Source: Pandoraea anapnoica
GTDB lineage: Bacteria; Pseudomonadota; Gammaproteobacteria; Burkholderiales; Burkholderiaceae
DNA: 64,000 bases
Direction of reading: 5' to 3'
NCBI RefSeq assembly: GCF_902459765.1
Contig: NZ_CABPSP010000008.1
Coordinates: 124,001 to 188,000 of the forward strand
The notes under the pieces were generated by a model. That model was not told the origin of the DNA. It did no database searches and saw only the letters and a list, made by a program, of their open reading frames with translations. Made by a program: the position numbers and the translations under genes. Below are positions 7,146 to 15,483 of the stretch, in pieces (positions within the stretch are counted from its first letter, which is position 1; each line of letters opens with the position of its first letter).

Positions 7146-9887
7146 TCACTGCCACCCGAACCGTCGCGCGAACACGCCCTTCATCAACTGCGTGAGCACG
7201 GCATACGCCAGCAGAATCGCGGCGAGCATCGGGAAGTATGCAAGCGGCAGCGCCTGCATCTTGAAGGTCTCGGCGAACGGCGACAGCGGCAGCATGATGC
7301 CGATCAGCATTACCGCGCCCGTCATCAACAGCAACGGCCATGCGGCGCGGCTCTGGATGAACGGCAGACGGCGCGTGCGAATCAGGTGCACGATCAGCGT
7401 CTGAGACAGCAGGCCTTCGACGAACCAGCCGGACTGGAACAACGTCTGATGCTCCGCGCTGTTCGCGCCGAACAGATGCCACATGGCGACGAACGTCAGC
7501 ACGTCGAAAATCGAGCTGATCGGGCCGAAGAACACCATGAAACGCGACAGATCCGACGGATTCCACTGCTGCGGTTTCGTCAGTTGTTCGGCATCGACGT
7601 TATCGAACGGAATCGTCGTCTGCGACAGATCGTAGAGCAGATTCTGCGTGAGCAACTGCAGCGGCAACATGGGCAAGAACGGCAGGAAGGCGCTCGCGAT
7701 CAGCACCGAGAAGACGTTGCCGAAGTTCGAGCTGGCCGTCATCTTGATGTACTTGAGCATGTTCGCGAACGTACGGCGTCCCTCGATCACGCCCTGCTCC
7801 AGCACCATCAGGCTCTTTTCCAGCAGGATCAGATCGGCCGCTTCCTTGGCGATGTCGACCGCCGTATCCACCGAAATGCCGATGTCGGCTGCACGCAGTG
7901 CCGGGGCATCGTTGATGCCGTCGCCCATGAAACCTACGACGTGACCGTTCGCGCGCAGCATGCGCACGAGACGCTCCTTGTGCGCAGGCGTGAGCTTCGC
8001 GAAGACGTTGGCGCGCTCGACGGTCTTGGCAAGTTCAGCATCGCTCATCGCTTCGATGTCGTCGCCCAGCACGCACGCCGTCACCGGCAGACCGACTTCG
8101 CGGCAGACTTTCGCCGTGACAAGATCGTTGTCGCCCGTGAGCACCTTTACGTCCACGCCTGCCGCCGCCAGCGCCTGGAGGGCCGGTGCGGTCGACTCCT
8201 TGGGCGGATCGAGGAAGGCGATGTAGCCAACGAGCACGAGTTCGCTTTCGTCCGCGATGCTGTAGCTCTCGCGTACCGGCGGCAGATGCCGCGTCGCTAC
8301 CGCCACCACACGCAGCCCTTCGGCGTTCAGGTGGGCCGTCACGCGCCGCAATTGCGCCAGCACGTCCGGCGTAAGCGGCTCGACGTTCGCGCCATGCTGC
8401 ACGCGGTTGCACACCGCCATCACCTCTTCCACTGCGCCCTTGCAGATCAACTCGTGGTGATCGCCGTTCTCACTCACGACCACCGACATGCGACGACGCT
8501 GGAAATCGAAGGGGATTTCGTCGATCTTGCGATAATGATTGACCACGTCCAGGCGCTGGTGCAACTCGGCGTGATTGAGCACGGCGACGTCCAGCAGGTT
8601 CTTCAGACCGGTCTGATAGAAGCTGTTGAGGTACGCGTATTCGAGGACGTCTTCGGAGAAGTTGCCCCATACGTCGGTGTGACGTTCCAGACAGATCTTG
8701 TCCTGCGTGAGCGTGCCGGTCTTGTCTGTGCAGAGCACATCCATCGCGCCGAAGTTCTGGATCGCGTCGAGCCGTTTGACGATCACCTTCTTGCGCGAGA
8801 GCACGACCGCGCCCTTGGCGAGCGTGGCAGTCACGATCATCGGCAGCATTTCGGGTGTGAGGCCGACCGCGACCGACAGCGCGAAGAGTGACGCTTCGAG
8901 CCAGTCGTGCTTCGTGAAACCGTTGATGAGCAGGACGATGGGCGTCATGACGAGCATGAAGCGGATGAGCACCCACGACACGCGGTTCACGCCTTGCTGG
9001 AACGACGTGACGGTCGGTTGCTGCGCGGTTACGCGCTGCGCAAGCGAGCCGAAGAAGGTGCGACCGCCCGTGGCAACGACGACGGCCGTGGCCGAGCCGC
9101 TCACCACGTTCGTCCCCATGAACGCGAGGTTGTCGTAAGCGAGCGGGTTGCTGCCGCCGGTCTCGCACGGGTGCGCGAATTTCTCAACGGGCAACGCCTC
9201 GCCCGTCAGTGCCGACTGCGAGATAAACAGGTCCTTGGCGGTGAGAATGCGCACGTCGGCCGGAATCATGTCGCCCGCCGCGAGCAGCACGATATCGCCG
9301 GGCACGAGGTCTGCGAGGGCGATTTCACGGCCCATACGTCCGAGGCGGCGCACGTTCTCCGGCTCGGCAGCGCCGTCGATCAACGGCTCACGGCGCAGCA
9401 CGGTCGCCGTGGTGCTCACCATCGCCTTGAGCTTCTCCGCCGCCTTGTTGGAGCGAGCTTCCTGCACAAATCGCAACACCGTGGAAATGATCACCATCGA
9501 CGCGATGATGATCGTTCCCTCGGTGTCGTCGGTCGCATAAGACACAGCGGCCAGTGCAGTGAGCAGCAGGTTGAACGGATTGCGGTAGCAGTTAAAGAGA
9601 TGACGCCACCAGGGCAGCGGCTTTTCGTGCTCGACCTCGTTGGGGCCGACGTGCGCGCGCACCGTGGCGGCTTCGTCGTCGGACAGCCCGTCGCGCGTGG
9701 TGCGCAGACGCGCAAGCAGGTCCGGCCCGGCGTCGCGTGCGGCTTCGAGCAGGCCCGGTGGTGCCTCGTGGCCATGCGCTGGCGCATCGAGGGTTTCGAG
9801 CATGTCGCGGCGACGGAAGAAGCGCAGGCCGAGGCGCGCGCCAAGCACCGCAATCAGTCGCTCGCTGAGCGTGAGAGCTTGTTGCAT
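7146..9887 (-). CDS. mgtA: Magnesium-translocating P-type ATPase
   Basis: 913 aa, close to MgtA/MgtB (about 900). Imports Mg2+ across the inner membrane at the cost of ATP. Visible motifs are SALTGEALPVEK near residue 225, the phosphorylation site VLCTDKTGTLTQDK near 388, VLTGDNDLVTAK near 585 and MGDGINDAPALRAADIG near 655. Hydrophobic segments fit the ten-helix type IIIB topology, including the C-terminal block from FRxAFLP-like helices to LPLAYFPMLAAILLAYAVL. ATG 9887 has AGGA 7 bases upstream. A small ORF and an unusually long structured leader precede it, consistent with post-transcriptional control as known for mgtA in enterobacteria, although the sequence itself is different. Confidence 0.95.
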   Translation of the reverse strand: MQQALTLSERLIAVLGARLGLRFFRRRDMLETLDAPAHGHEAPPGLLEAARDAGPDLLARLRTTRDGLSDDEAATVRAHVGPNEVEHEKPLPWWRHLFNCYRNPFNLLLTALAAVSYATDDTEGTIIIASMVIISTVLRFVQEARSNKAAEKLKAMVSTTATVLRREPLIDGAAEPENVRRLGRMGREIALADLVPGDIVLLAAGDMIPADVRILTAKDLFISQSALTGEALPVEKFAHPCETGGSNPLAYDNLAFMGTNVVSGSATAVVVATGGRTFFGSLAQRVTAQQPTVTSFQQGVNRVSWVLIRFMLVMTPIVLLINGFTKHDWLEASLFALSVAVGLTPEMLPMIVTATLAKGAVVLSRKKVIVKRLDAIQNFGAMDVLCTDKTGTLTQDKICLERHTDVWGNFSEDVLEYAYLNSFYQTGLKNLLDVAVLNHAELHQRLDVVNHYRKIDEIPFDFQRRRMSVVVSENGDHHELICKGAVEEVMAVCNRVQHGANVEPLTPDVLAQLRRVTAHLNAEGLRVVAVATRHLPPVRESYSIADESELVLVGYIAFLDPPKESTAPALQALAAAGVDVKVLTGDNDLVTAKVCREVGLPVTACVLGDDIEAMSDAELAKTVERANVFAKLTPAHKERLVRMLRANGHVVGFMGDGINDAPALRAADIGISVDTAVDIAKEAADLILLEKSLMVLEQGVIEGRRTFANMLKYIKMTASSNFGNVFSVLIASAFLPFLPMLPLQLLTQNLLYDLSQTTIPFDNVDAEQLTKPQQWNPSDLSRFMVFFGPISSIFDVLTFVAMWHLFGANSAEHQTLFQSGWFVEGLLSQTLIVHLIRTRRLPFIQSRAAWPLLLMTGAVMLIGIMLPLSPFAETFKMQALPLAYFPMLAAILLAYAVLTQLMKGVFARRFGWQ

Positions 9888-9961
9888 GGATACATCCTGA
9901 AATGGCTTGCGAGGCGCCGGAGAATCCCCGGCGCCTCACGTAACAACGGAAAGACGCGGGG

Positions 9962-10156
9962 TCAGGCTTGCTTGACGCTCTCGCGATGGCGCACGAACGA
10001 GGCCAGCCATTGCCCGGCACGCGCCACGAGACCGGGACGCGCCGCTTCATGGACGACGTCGGGGTGAGGATCGACGTGATAGTGATGCAGGCACTGGGAC
10101 GGCAGCATCAGGGCTTGCGGATTGCCTCCGCGTAGGGTCATGGAGTAACGGAACAC
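9962..10156 (-). CDS. Small His-rich ORF upstream of mgtA
   Basis: 64 aa from GTG 10156, which has GGGAG 7 bases upstream; ATG 10141 is an internal alternative. No known family. The middle holds HHYHVDPHPDVVH, a dense His/Asp cluster, and the C-terminus is basic (LASFVRHRESVKQA). No signal peptide or membrane segment. It ends 74 bases before the mgtA start and follows the structured leader on the same strand. It could be a leader peptide whose translation affects mgtA, a small partner protein of the ATPase, or a chance frame. The good ribosome site and position favour a real gene. Confidence 0.5.
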   Translation of the reverse strand: MFRYSMTLRGGNPQALMLPSQCLHHYHVDPHPDVVHEAARPGLVARAGQWLASFVRHRESVKQA

Positions 10157-10532
10157 GATGAATCTCCCGGCCGCACGGCACCTGAGCGGCGTGAGCGGCG
10201 GGTTCGCGTTTCATGCAAAACACGCGAACGCACGCGCACGACGGGACAGCCCGAACGGCAGACGTAAAACCAATAAGGGAGCGTGCTACGAGAGACGGAC
10301 GCTATCGGTACGACCCAACAAAACCCTTCTTCGCCTGAGTGCTGCGACTAAAGGGTGAAGGCATTCGACAGGTACATCTGAGGTGCGCGCCAACCCGACT
10401 ATGCGAGTTAGCGGCTGGGAAGATCCCGGGGACTAACTCGCGGTGATGGTGTCGACTTCGGTCGACCGGCAACTACCACTAGAACTACTGTCCACGGAAG
10501 GACCTCCTGAGAGCTATGACGGCGCGATTCTA
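10157..10532 (-). ncRNA. Candidate structured 5-prime leader (cis-regulatory RNA) of mgtA
   Basis: No gene fits this stretch, yet it holds several perfect stems when read on the minus strand. In 5-prime to 3-prime order: GTCC/GGAC (10500-10503 with 10490-10493); GTGGT/ACCAT (10475-10479 with 10446-10450) enclosing GTCGAC-CGAA-GTCGAC (10451-10466); a 9-bp stem GCGAGTTAG/CTAACTCGC (10433-10441 with 10403-10411) capped by a GGGA/TCCC hairpin; then ACCCTT/AAGGGT (10351-10356 with 10323-10328) followed by TTTTGTT, which competes with TGCCT/AGGCG (10359-10363 with 10332-10336). GAGGT/ACCTC (10502-10506 with 10380-10384) could close the whole. A -10-like TAGAAT lies at 10527-10532. I do not recognise an M-box or yybP-ykoY core. 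RNA function is inferred. Confidence 0.6.
10323..10363 (-). promoter_or_regulatory. Possible attenuator with two mutually exclusive hairpins
   Basis: On the minus strand ACCCTT (10356-10351) can pair with AAGGGT (10328-10323), which is followed by TTTTGTT and so looks like a weak terminator with a long loop. TGCCT (10363-10359) can instead pair with AGGCG (10336-10332). The pairings cross, so both cannot form together. This is the usual arrangement of transcription attenuators, here upstream of the His-rich ORF and mgtA. Confidence 0.4.
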
Positions 10533-10736
10533 CCTCCGGGAGCGTCGAAAGAAAAGTGACAATTCAAGGTGTTACAAAATGATGACAAATGGCACTTTCC
10601 TCGCGGCGACGGGTCATTCAGAATCTGTCACGCAATCGTCACAAACCGTCGGCCGGCGGCCGTTGAGGCGCCGGCAACGCTAAAGCGCCCGGCCGCATGC
10701 TCAACCTCCGGCAGGCATTCGTCCCCCCCGGAGTTC

Positions 10737-11339
10737 ATGGATTCGCTCAACCGCGCCCTCTTTCTCGCGATCAACGCCTCGCCCGATGTGAGCGATGGCG
10801 AACTGGCCATCGCCGTCTTCATTGCCAAGTACCTGATCCTGCTGCTGCCGGTGGGCCTCATCACGCTGTGGCTCGCGGGCGGACGCGACCGCGAAGGCGC
10901 GGTGCACGGGCTGCTGGGCGTGGGGCTCGTGCTGCTGATCAACTTCGTCATCGGATTCGCCTGGTTCGAGCCGCGACCGTTCGTCGTCGGCCTCGGCACG
11001 AATCTGCTCGCGCACGCGCCGACGAGCGCCTTCCCGAGCAACCACGGCTCGATCATGTTCACGTCGGCGTTCGTGCTCATGGGTACGGTAGCCCGCACGC
11101 CGCGTCTGCTCGGCAAGCTCCTTCTGATTTGCGCGCTGCCCGTGTGCTGGGCGCGCATCTACCTCGGCGTGCACTGGCCAGTCGACATGCTCGGCGCGCT
11201 GGTGGTGTCGCTGGTCGTCGCACTCATCATGCGCACGGCGAGCGCACGCGAGACGAGCCGTATCGTCGCGGCGATCCTCGAAGGCATCTATCGTCGCCTG
11301 TTGGCATGGCCGATTTCGCGCGGCTGGCTTCGTCGCTGA
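10737..11339 (+). CDS. PAP2-family phosphatase, probable undecaprenyl-diphosphatase
   Basis: 200 aa integral membrane protein of the BcrC/YbjG type, which dephosphorylates undecaprenyl pyrophosphate on the periplasmic face to recycle the peptidoglycan lipid carrier. The PAP2 active-site motifs are present: WFEPRPF near residue 80, PSNHGS near 99, and RIYLGVHWPVD near 140 with the catalytic His and Asp. About five hydrophobic helices, for example YLILLLPVGLITLWL and LLGVGLVLLINFVIGFA. The start MDSLNRALFLAINASPD at 10737 has CGGAG just upstream and matches family N-termini; the longer open frame is rejected. Single gene, divergent from the mgtA leader. Confidence 0.85.
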   Translation: MDSLNRALFLAINASPDVSDGELAIAVFIAKYLILLLPVGLITLWLAGGRDREGAVHGLLGVGLVLLINFVIGFAWFEPRPFVVGLGTNLLAHAPTSAFPSNHGSIMFTSAFVLMGTVARTPRLLGKLLLICALPVCWARIYLGVHWPVDMLGALVVSLVVALIMRTASARETSRIVAAILEGIYRRLLAWPISRGWLRR

Positions 11340-11423
11340 GCGGGGAATTGCTGGAATTGCGGGGGGAGATGACTGGGAGACTCGGGAGATCCGAATCTCC
11401 CAATGGTGCTGCGGAGAATAGAA

Positions 11424-11849
11424 TTAGCGGTGATATTCGCCAGCGGCTTCAGGCTGGTAGTCGAGGCCGAGCAATTCCAGCTCGATGAGATGACCGCCCG
11501 GCACTTGCCAGTGAATCGACTGGCCGACGCGCAGACCCAGCAGCGCGCTGCCCACCGGCGCCAATACCGAAATGCCGTTTTCCGTGGCGGCGAGATGCTG
11601 CGGATACACGAGCGTCACGCGGTGCTCCTGCTGCGTGCTCAGATCGCGATAGCGCACCACCGAATTCATCGTGGCGACATCGGCAGGCATTTGCTCCGGC
11701 TCGACGACGCTCGCCCGGGCGAGCTCTGTTTCGAGTGCCTCCACATACGGCAGGGCCGTGCGCGGCGCATTCTCGATGACCGAATAGAGACGATCGAGGT
11801 CGAGAGACGAGACAGTGATCGAAGGACGTTGTGCGTTGACGGTGGACAT
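11424..11849 (-). CDS. rnk: Rnk-type regulator of nucleoside diphosphate kinase (GreA/GreB C-terminal fold)
   Basis: 141 aa. The C-terminal half is the GreA/GreB C-terminal domain: EHRVTLVYPQHL, NGISVLAPVGSALLGLRVGQ, IHWQVPGG and LIELELLGLDYQPEA. The short N-terminal coiled segment (LDRLYSVIENAP, YVEALETELARASVVEP) is typical of Rnk rather than full Gre factors. Rnk binds RNA polymerase in the secondary channel in E. coli and influences nucleoside diphosphate kinase levels. Divergent from hemL, with no clear operon partner. Confidence 0.88.
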   Translation of the reverse strand: MSTVNAQRPSITVSSLDLDRLYSVIENAPRTALPYVEALETELARASVVEPEQMPADVATMNSVVRYRDLSTQQEHRVTLVYPQHLAATENGISVLAPVGSALLGLRVGQSIHWQVPGGHLIELELLGLDYQPEAAGEYHR

Positions 11850-11997
11850 GTCGAAGGGCCTTGAATTTCCTTGGCGTTGAGAAAGTTGCCTTCAATCTAA
11901 CAGAAGCCCCCGGCCGCGAGAAGTCCCGGACTTCGACGCCATCCGCTAGAATCGACGCATTAGGGTCAATAGGCCTATGCGCCGCAAAGCTGAAGTC

Positions 11998-13302
11998 ATG
12001 TCTGAAAACACTACGAATGCCGCGCTGTTCGAGCGCGCCCAGCAAACTATTCCCGGCGGTGTGAACTCGCCCGTGCGCGCCTTCCGCTCGGTCGGCGGCA
12101 CGCCGCGTTTCATCGCCCGCGCACAAGGCCCCTACATGTGGGACGCCGAAGGCGTGCGCTACATCGACTACATCGGCTCGTGGGGCCCGATGATCGTCGG
12201 CCATCTGCACCCGGAAGTCGTCGCCGCCGTGCAAACGGCCATGTCGCAGGGTTTCAGCTTCGGCGCACCGACGGAAGCCGAAGTCGTGATGGCCGAAGAA
12301 ATCTGCCGTCTCGTGCCATCCATCGAGCAAGTGCGTCTGGTGTCCTCGGGCACCGAAGCCACGATGAGCGCGCTGCGTCTGGCACGCGGCTTTACGGGCC
12401 GCAACAAGATCGTCAAGTTCGAAGGCTGCTACCACGGTCACGCCGACAGCCTGCTGGTGAAGGCCGGTTCGGGTCTGCTGACGTTTGCCGACTCCACTCG
12501 CAATGCGCCCTCCTCGGCCGGTGTGCCGCCCGAAGTCACGCGCGACACACTCGTCCTCGAATACAACAACGTCGAACAGTTGCGTGAATTGTTCGCCGGT
12601 CAGGGCGGTGAAATCGCGGCAGTGATCGTCGAGCCGGTCGCGGGCAACATGAATCTCGTGCGCGGCTCGCGTCACTTCCTCCAGACGCTGCGCGAGCTGT
12701 GCACCGCGCACGGCGCCGTACTGATCTTCGACGAAGTGATGTGCGGTTTCCGCGTCGGTCTCGGCGGCGCGCAGGCGCTTTACGGCATTACGGCCGACCT
12801 GACGTGTCTGGGCAAGGTGATCGGCGGCGGCATGCCCGCAGCCGCATTCGGCGGACGCCGCGACATCATGTCGCATCTCGCACCGCTCGGTGGCGTCTAT
12901 CAGGCGGGCACGCTTTCGGGTAACCCGCTGGCCGTCGCCGCCGGGCTCGCCACGCTCAAGCTGATTCAGGCGCCCGGCTTCTACGAGGATCTGGCCAAGC
13001 GCACGTCGAAGCTCGTGAGCGGTCTCGTCGATGCCGCACAGGCCGCCGGTGTGCCGTTCTCAGGCGACAGCGTCGGCGGCATGTTCGGTCTGTACTTCCG
13101 AGCCAACGTGCCGCAGAGCTTTGCCGAAGTGACGACGTCGGACGTCGCCCGCTTCAACAAGTTCTTCCACGCCATGCTCGATCGCGGCGTCTACCTCGCA
13201 CCGAGCGCGTTCGAAGCGGGGTTCGTGTCGGCCACGCACGACGACACGATCATCGATGCGACGATCGACGCCGCGCGCGACGCGTTTGGGACCATTGCAT
13301 GA
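11998..13302 (+). CDS. hemL: Glutamate-1-semialdehyde 2,1-aminomutase
   Basis: 434 aa. PLP enzyme that converts glutamate-1-semialdehyde to 5-aminolevulinate in the C5 route to tetrapyrroles. Family landmarks are [13 protein letters not shown] near residue 15, [17 protein letters not shown] near 118, [19 protein letters not shown] near 143, [13 protein letters not shown] near 243 and [17 protein letters not shown] near 271 with the PLP Lys. The start [15 protein letters not shown] at 11998 matches the family; an earlier in-frame ATG adds seven residues and is less likely. Its presence implies the C5 pathway. Followed after 98 bases by lemA. Confidence 0.97.
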   Translation: MSENTTNAALFERAQQTIPGGVNSPVRAFRSVGGTPRFIARAQGPYMWDAEGVRYIDYIGSWGPMIVGHLHPEVVAAVQTAMSQGFSFGAPTEAEVVMAEEICRLVPSIEQVRLVSSGTEATMSALRLARGFTGRNKIVKFEGCYHGHADSLLVKAGSGLLTFADSTRNAPSSAGVPPEVTRDTLVLEYNNVEQLRELFAGQGGEIAAVIVEPVAGNMNLVRGSRHFLQTLRELCTAHGAVLIFDEVMCGFRVGLGGAQALYGITADLTCLGKVIGGGMPAAAFGGRRDIMSHLAPLGGVYQAGTLSGNPLAVAAGLATLKLIQAPGFYEDLAKRTSKLVSGLVDAAQAAGVPFSGDSVGGMFGLYFRANVPQSFAEVTTSDVARFNKFFHAMLDRGVYLAPSAFEAGFVSATHDDTIIDATIDAARDAFGTIA

Positions 13303-13400
13303 TCGCGTCCGAAAGCTTGCCTACCATTTGCACTGTGGTTCGTGCCACGTTTTGCGCAGTCTGCCGGATGTCCGTCCGGTCATAACAAGGGGAAAACGTC

Positions 13401-14015
13401 ATGCAAATGCTACTGCCGATCCTTCGTCGTCAGTCCTGGGTGCGATGGCTCGCGCTGGGACTTCTCGCGTCGATGCTGTCCTCCTGCGGCTACAACGAAA
13501 TTCAGGTCAAGGACGAAGCGGTCAAGGCGTCGTGGAGCGAGGTCGTCAACCAATACCAGCGACGTGCCGATCTGGTGCCGAACCTGGTGAACACGGTCAA
13601 GGGCTACGCGTCGCATGAGCAGGCCACGCTCACCGAAGTGATTAACGCCCGCGCCAAGGCGACAAGCATCACGGTCACGCCGGAGACGCTCAACGATCCG
13701 GAAGCGTTCAAGCGCTTCCAGCAAGCGCAGGGTGAGCTGTCGGGCGCACTCTCGCGCCTGATGGCCGTTTCGGAAAACTATCCGAACCTGAAGGCCGACG
13801 GCCTGTTCCGCGACCTGCAATCGCAGCTCGAAGGCACGGAAAACCGCATCACGGTCGCGCGCAATCGTTACATCCAGTCCGTGCAGGACTACAACGTGTA
13901 TGTGCGTCAGTTCCCGAACAATCTGACAGCCAAGATGTTCGGTTACGGTACGAAGCCGAACTTCACCGTGGATAACGAGAAGGCTATTTCCACGGCACCG
14001 GCCGTCAAGTTCTGA
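13401..14015 (+). CDS. lemA: LemA family lipoprotein
   Basis: 204 aa. The N-terminal signal peptide ends in the lipobox LSSCGYNEIQ (Cys near residue 30), so the protein is probably a lipoprotein. The LemA core follows: SWSEVVNQYQRRADLVPNLV, VKGYASHEQATLTEV, LMAVSENYPNLKAD, LQSQLEGTENRITVARNRY and YNVYVRQFPNN. LemA proteins are mostly helical with no defined biochemical role. They almost always sit beside TPM-domain genes, as here. ATG 13401 has AGGGG 8 bases upstream. Forms an operon with the next two genes. Confidence 0.93.
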   Translation: MQMLLPILRRQSWVRWLALGLLASMLSSCGYNEIQVKDEAVKASWSEVVNQYQRRADLVPNLVNTVKGYASHEQATLTEVINARAKATSITVTPETLNDPEAFKRFQQAQGELSGALSRLMAVSENYPNLKADGLFRDLQSQLEGTENRITVARNRYIQSVQDYNVYVRQFPNNLTAKMFGYGTKPNFTVDNEKAISTAPAVKF

Positions 14016-14025
14016 GGCCGTGGCA

Positions 14026-14916
14026 ATGACAGCGCTCATGCAACCGAAGCGCTTTGTGTGGGCGTTGTGGGCACTCGCGCTGGCCAGTCTGTGCTGGCTG
14101 GCGCAGCCCGCGAGCGCAGAAGCGCTGGTGGCGGTGCCCGCGCTGACGGCGCGCGTGACCGATCTGACCGGCACGCTCACCGCCGAGCAGCGCAACGCAC
14201 TTGAGGCGCAGCTCGCGCAATACGAGCAGCAACGCGGCAGCCAGATCTTCGTGCTGATGCTGCCGAGCACCGCGCCCGAGACCATCGATCAGTACAGCAT
14301 CCGTGTCGCCGACGCCTGGAAGGCAGGCCGCAAGGGCGTGGACGATGGCGTCATCATGCTTATCGCAAAGGACAACCCGAACGACTTGCGCAAGATGCGC
14401 ATCGAGGTCGGACGCGGCGTGCAAGGCTCGCTCACCGATGCCATTTCGGGTCGCATTCTGCGCGACGTGATGGCACCGTACTTCCGCAATGGTGATTTCT
14501 TCGGCGGCATCGCGGCGGGAACGGCGGCCGTGCAGGCGGCCATGAACAACGAGGCGTTGCCCGCACCGAATCTGCCGTCCACGCGCGCGCCTCACTCCGA
14601 TTTGTCCGATTTTCTGCCGCTGCTCTTCATTGTCTTCATCATCGCGATGGTGGTGATCATGGAAGGCCGTCGGCGCTTCAGTGGTCCCGGTTTGCCGAGC
14701 GCCCCCAACAACCCGCGCTCGCGCGTTCTGACCGGTCAGCGCGGACGCATCGGCCCCGGTGGTTTCGGCGGCATCGGTGGCATCGGCGGCGGACTCGGCG
14801 GTGGCTGGGGACGTAACGACGGCGGTGGCTTCGGCGGGGGCGGGGGCGGCGGTGGTGGTTTTGGCGGCGGAGGCGGCGGTGGTTTCGACGGCGGCGGCTC
14901 GTCCGGCAACTGGTGA
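14026..14916 (+). CDS. TPM-domain protein with Gly-rich C-terminus (YgcG type)
   Basis: 296 aa. Signal peptide to AQPASAEA (near residue 29), then a TPM domain (TLP18.3/Psb32/MOLO-1) with VTDLTGTLTAEQRNALEAQL, QIFVLMLPSTAPETIDQY, DDGVIMLIAKDNPNDL, MRIEVGRGVQGSLTDA and FFGGIAAG. A membrane helix follows (FLPLLFIVFIIAMVVIMEG, near residue 200). The last 50 residues are almost pure Gly with Phe, ending GGGSSGNW. The domain is exported and is thought to have chaperone- or phosphatase-like roles in other organisms. ATG 14026 has GAGG 8 bases upstream and lies 10 bases after lemA. Confidence 0.9.
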   Translation: MTALMQPKRFVWALWALALASLCWLAQPASAEALVAVPALTARVTDLTGTLTAEQRNALEAQLAQYEQQRGSQIFVLMLPSTAPETIDQYSIRVADAWKAGRKGVDDGVIMLIAKDNPNDLRKMRIEVGRGVQGSLTDAISGRILRDVMAPYFRNGDFFGGIAAGTAAVQAAMNNEALPAPNLPSTRAPHSDLSDFLPLLFIVFIIAMVVIMEGRRRFSGPGLPSAPNNPRSRVLTGQRGRIGPGGFGGIGGIGGGLGGGWGRNDGGGFGGGGGGGGGFGGGGGGGFDGGGSSGNW

Positions 14917-14921
14917 AGACA

Positions 14922-15470
14922 ATGACGACAGCACACGAACCGGCAGTCGCAATGCAACCGAAACCGCGCGACGTGTCGCGCTGGCTGCGTCACGCAGGCA
15001 CGTGGCGGGCGCATGCCCGCTGGCTATTTCCCGACAACGCGCTCGACACGCTGGAAGCCTCGATCCGCGAATCCGAATCGGAGCATCGTTGTGAAATCCG
15101 GCTGGTGATCGAAGCGGCCATGCCGCTCGCCAATGTGTGGCGCGGCCAAACGTGCCGTCAACGCGCCGTTCAACTGTTTCACCATCTGGGTGTCGCGCAC
15201 ACCAGCGAGCGCACAGGCATACTGCTGTACATCAACATCGCCGATCACGATATCGAGCTGATCGCCGACAAGGGCGTCAATGCGCTGGTGGACGATGCCA
15301 AGTGGGAAGCCGTCGTGAAGCAGATGAGCGCCGGGTTTCGCGATGAACGCTACGTCCAGAGCGCGCTCGACGCACTGAACACCCTGCGCGGCATTGCGCG
15401 CGAATCCTTGCCAGCCCGTGCTGGCGCAGCCCCGGCCAATGCGCTGACCGACCGGCCGCTGATGCTCTGA
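14922..15470 (+). CDS. Second TPM-domain protein
   Basis: 182 aa, no signal peptide visible. A basic N-terminus (RWLRHAGTWRAHARWLFPD) leads into a TPM domain with LEASIRESESEHRCEIRLVI, RAVQLFHHLGVAHTSERTGI, LLYINIADHDIELIADKGVN and WEAVVKQMSAGFRDE. It ends with an Ala/Pro tail. The start overlaps or abuts the end of the previous gene (ATG 14922; GTG 14913 is possible), so it is translated with the lemA-TPM operon. A lemA plus two TPM genes is a common conserved trio in betaproteobacteria; the function is unknown. ribD follows after 13 bases, perhaps cotranscribed. Confidence 0.85.
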   Translation: MTTAHEPAVAMQPKPRDVSRWLRHAGTWRAHARWLFPDNALDTLEASIRESESEHRCEIRLVIEAAMPLANVWRGQTCRQRAVQLFHHLGVAHTSERTGILLYINIADHDIELIADKGVNALVDDAKWEAVVKQMSAGFRDERYVQSALDALNTLRGIARESLPARAGAAPANALTDRPLML

Positions 15471-15483
15471 CGATCTCAGCCTC

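Noticed and set aside
7125-8891. A 588-codon open frame antisense to mgtA
   Set aside because: Composition is Arg/His/Gln-rich without domains, and the opposite strand is clearly mgtA.
10157-10532. Known M-box or yybP-ykoY riboswitch upstream of mgtA
   Set aside because: I could not find the conserved core of either class; only the general idea of a structured leader is supported.
14757-14911. G-rich repetitive DNA at the end of the first TPM gene as a mobile or satellite repeat
   Set aside because: It is explained as codons for the Gly-rich tail usual in YgcG-type proteins.
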